In this document: positions 12,842-12,890 of the stretch, one piece after another
Layout of the letters: the number at the start of each line of letters is the position of its first letter
Position numbering within the stretch: the stretch's first letter is position 1
NCBI GenBank assembly: GCA_900544385.1
Contig: UQVD01000056.1
Coordinates: 1-12,890, forward strand
DNA length: 12,890 nucleotides
Origin: an uncultured Collinsella sp.
GTDB taxonomy: Bacteria > Actinomycetota > Coriobacteriia > Coriobacteriales > Coriobacteriaceae
Direction of reading: 5' to 3'
Position numbers and translations under genes: made by a program
Notes under the pieces: generated by a model
Databases searched by the model: none
What the model was told of the DNA's origin: nothing
Seen by the model: the letters and a program-made list of their open reading frames with translations, nothing else

Positions 12842-12890
12842 GGCTCGACGCTGCGCGGGCCGCATTTGGACAATCTGACGTTCAACTTCA

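Noticed and set aside
12842..12890. Start of a further gene at the right edge
   Set aside because: No ATG/GTG with a ribosome binding site or open frame of useful length in the last 49 bases; nothing can be said.
1..12890. CRISPR array, toxin-antitoxin, restriction, prophage or transposon genes
   Set aside because: No regularly spaced repeats, transposase, integrase or defence-type motifs were seen; every long plus-strand frame is explained by a housekeeping gene.

Overview
The window looks like a chromosomal housekeeping stretch from a high-GC Gram-positive bacterium. Reading frames show strong G/C preference at third codon positions. Ribosome binding sites are GGAGG-like, gene order is Firmicutes/Actinobacteria-like (veg next to ispE; murI, rph, rdgB in a row), and the lysyl-tRNA synthetase carries a C-terminal tRNA-binding OB domain. 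My best guess is a member of the Coriobacteriia (Collinsella or a relative). That is inference from style and content; no 16S or search result supports it.

Layout. Bases 1-511 hold no credible protein gene: two stacked hairpins at the left edge, an AT-rich patch, and a degenerate tRNA-repeat zone in which the last 18 bases of a tRNA-Val gene and its terminator occur twice. An intact tRNA-Val(UAC) lies on the minus strand at 512-587. All protein genes are on the plus strand: asnB (asparagine synthetase) with its terminator; a MurE-type Mur ligase whose promoter overlaps that terminator; a HAD phosphatase; murI/racE (glutamate racemase); rph (RNase PH); rdgB (dITP/XTP pyrophosphatase); and dtd (D-aminoacyl-tRNA deacylase), which starts 3 bases after rdgB. 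A palindrome and a terminator follow. Then come veg and ispE, 2 bases apart, behind a promoter and a short leader hairpin; tRNA-Pro(CGG) with its own terminator; tatA; greA; and lysS, which ends in a second copy of the palindrome found after dtd.

Functional themes. The Mur ligase and glutamate racemase serve peptidoglycan precursor synthesis (adding the third stem amino acid; supplying D-Glu). RNase PH matures tRNA 3' ends, RdgB cleans the nucleotide pool, and Dtd removes D-amino acids from tRNA, so the murI-rph-rdgB-dtd run combines D-amino acid metabolism with RNA and nucleotide quality control. IspE belongs to the MEP isoprenoid pathway. TatA, GreA and LysS serve protein export, transcript elongation and translation.

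I find no defence system, prophage, transposase or CRISPR array, and no evidence of a wholly new system. The most interesting material is non-coding or architectural: the covarying tRNA-Val/terminator repeat, the LysS-OB-domain fusion, the paired GTTACGCGG palindromes, overlapping hairpins after rph and before lysS, a leader hairpin before veg, and an inverted repeat inside the tatA promoter.
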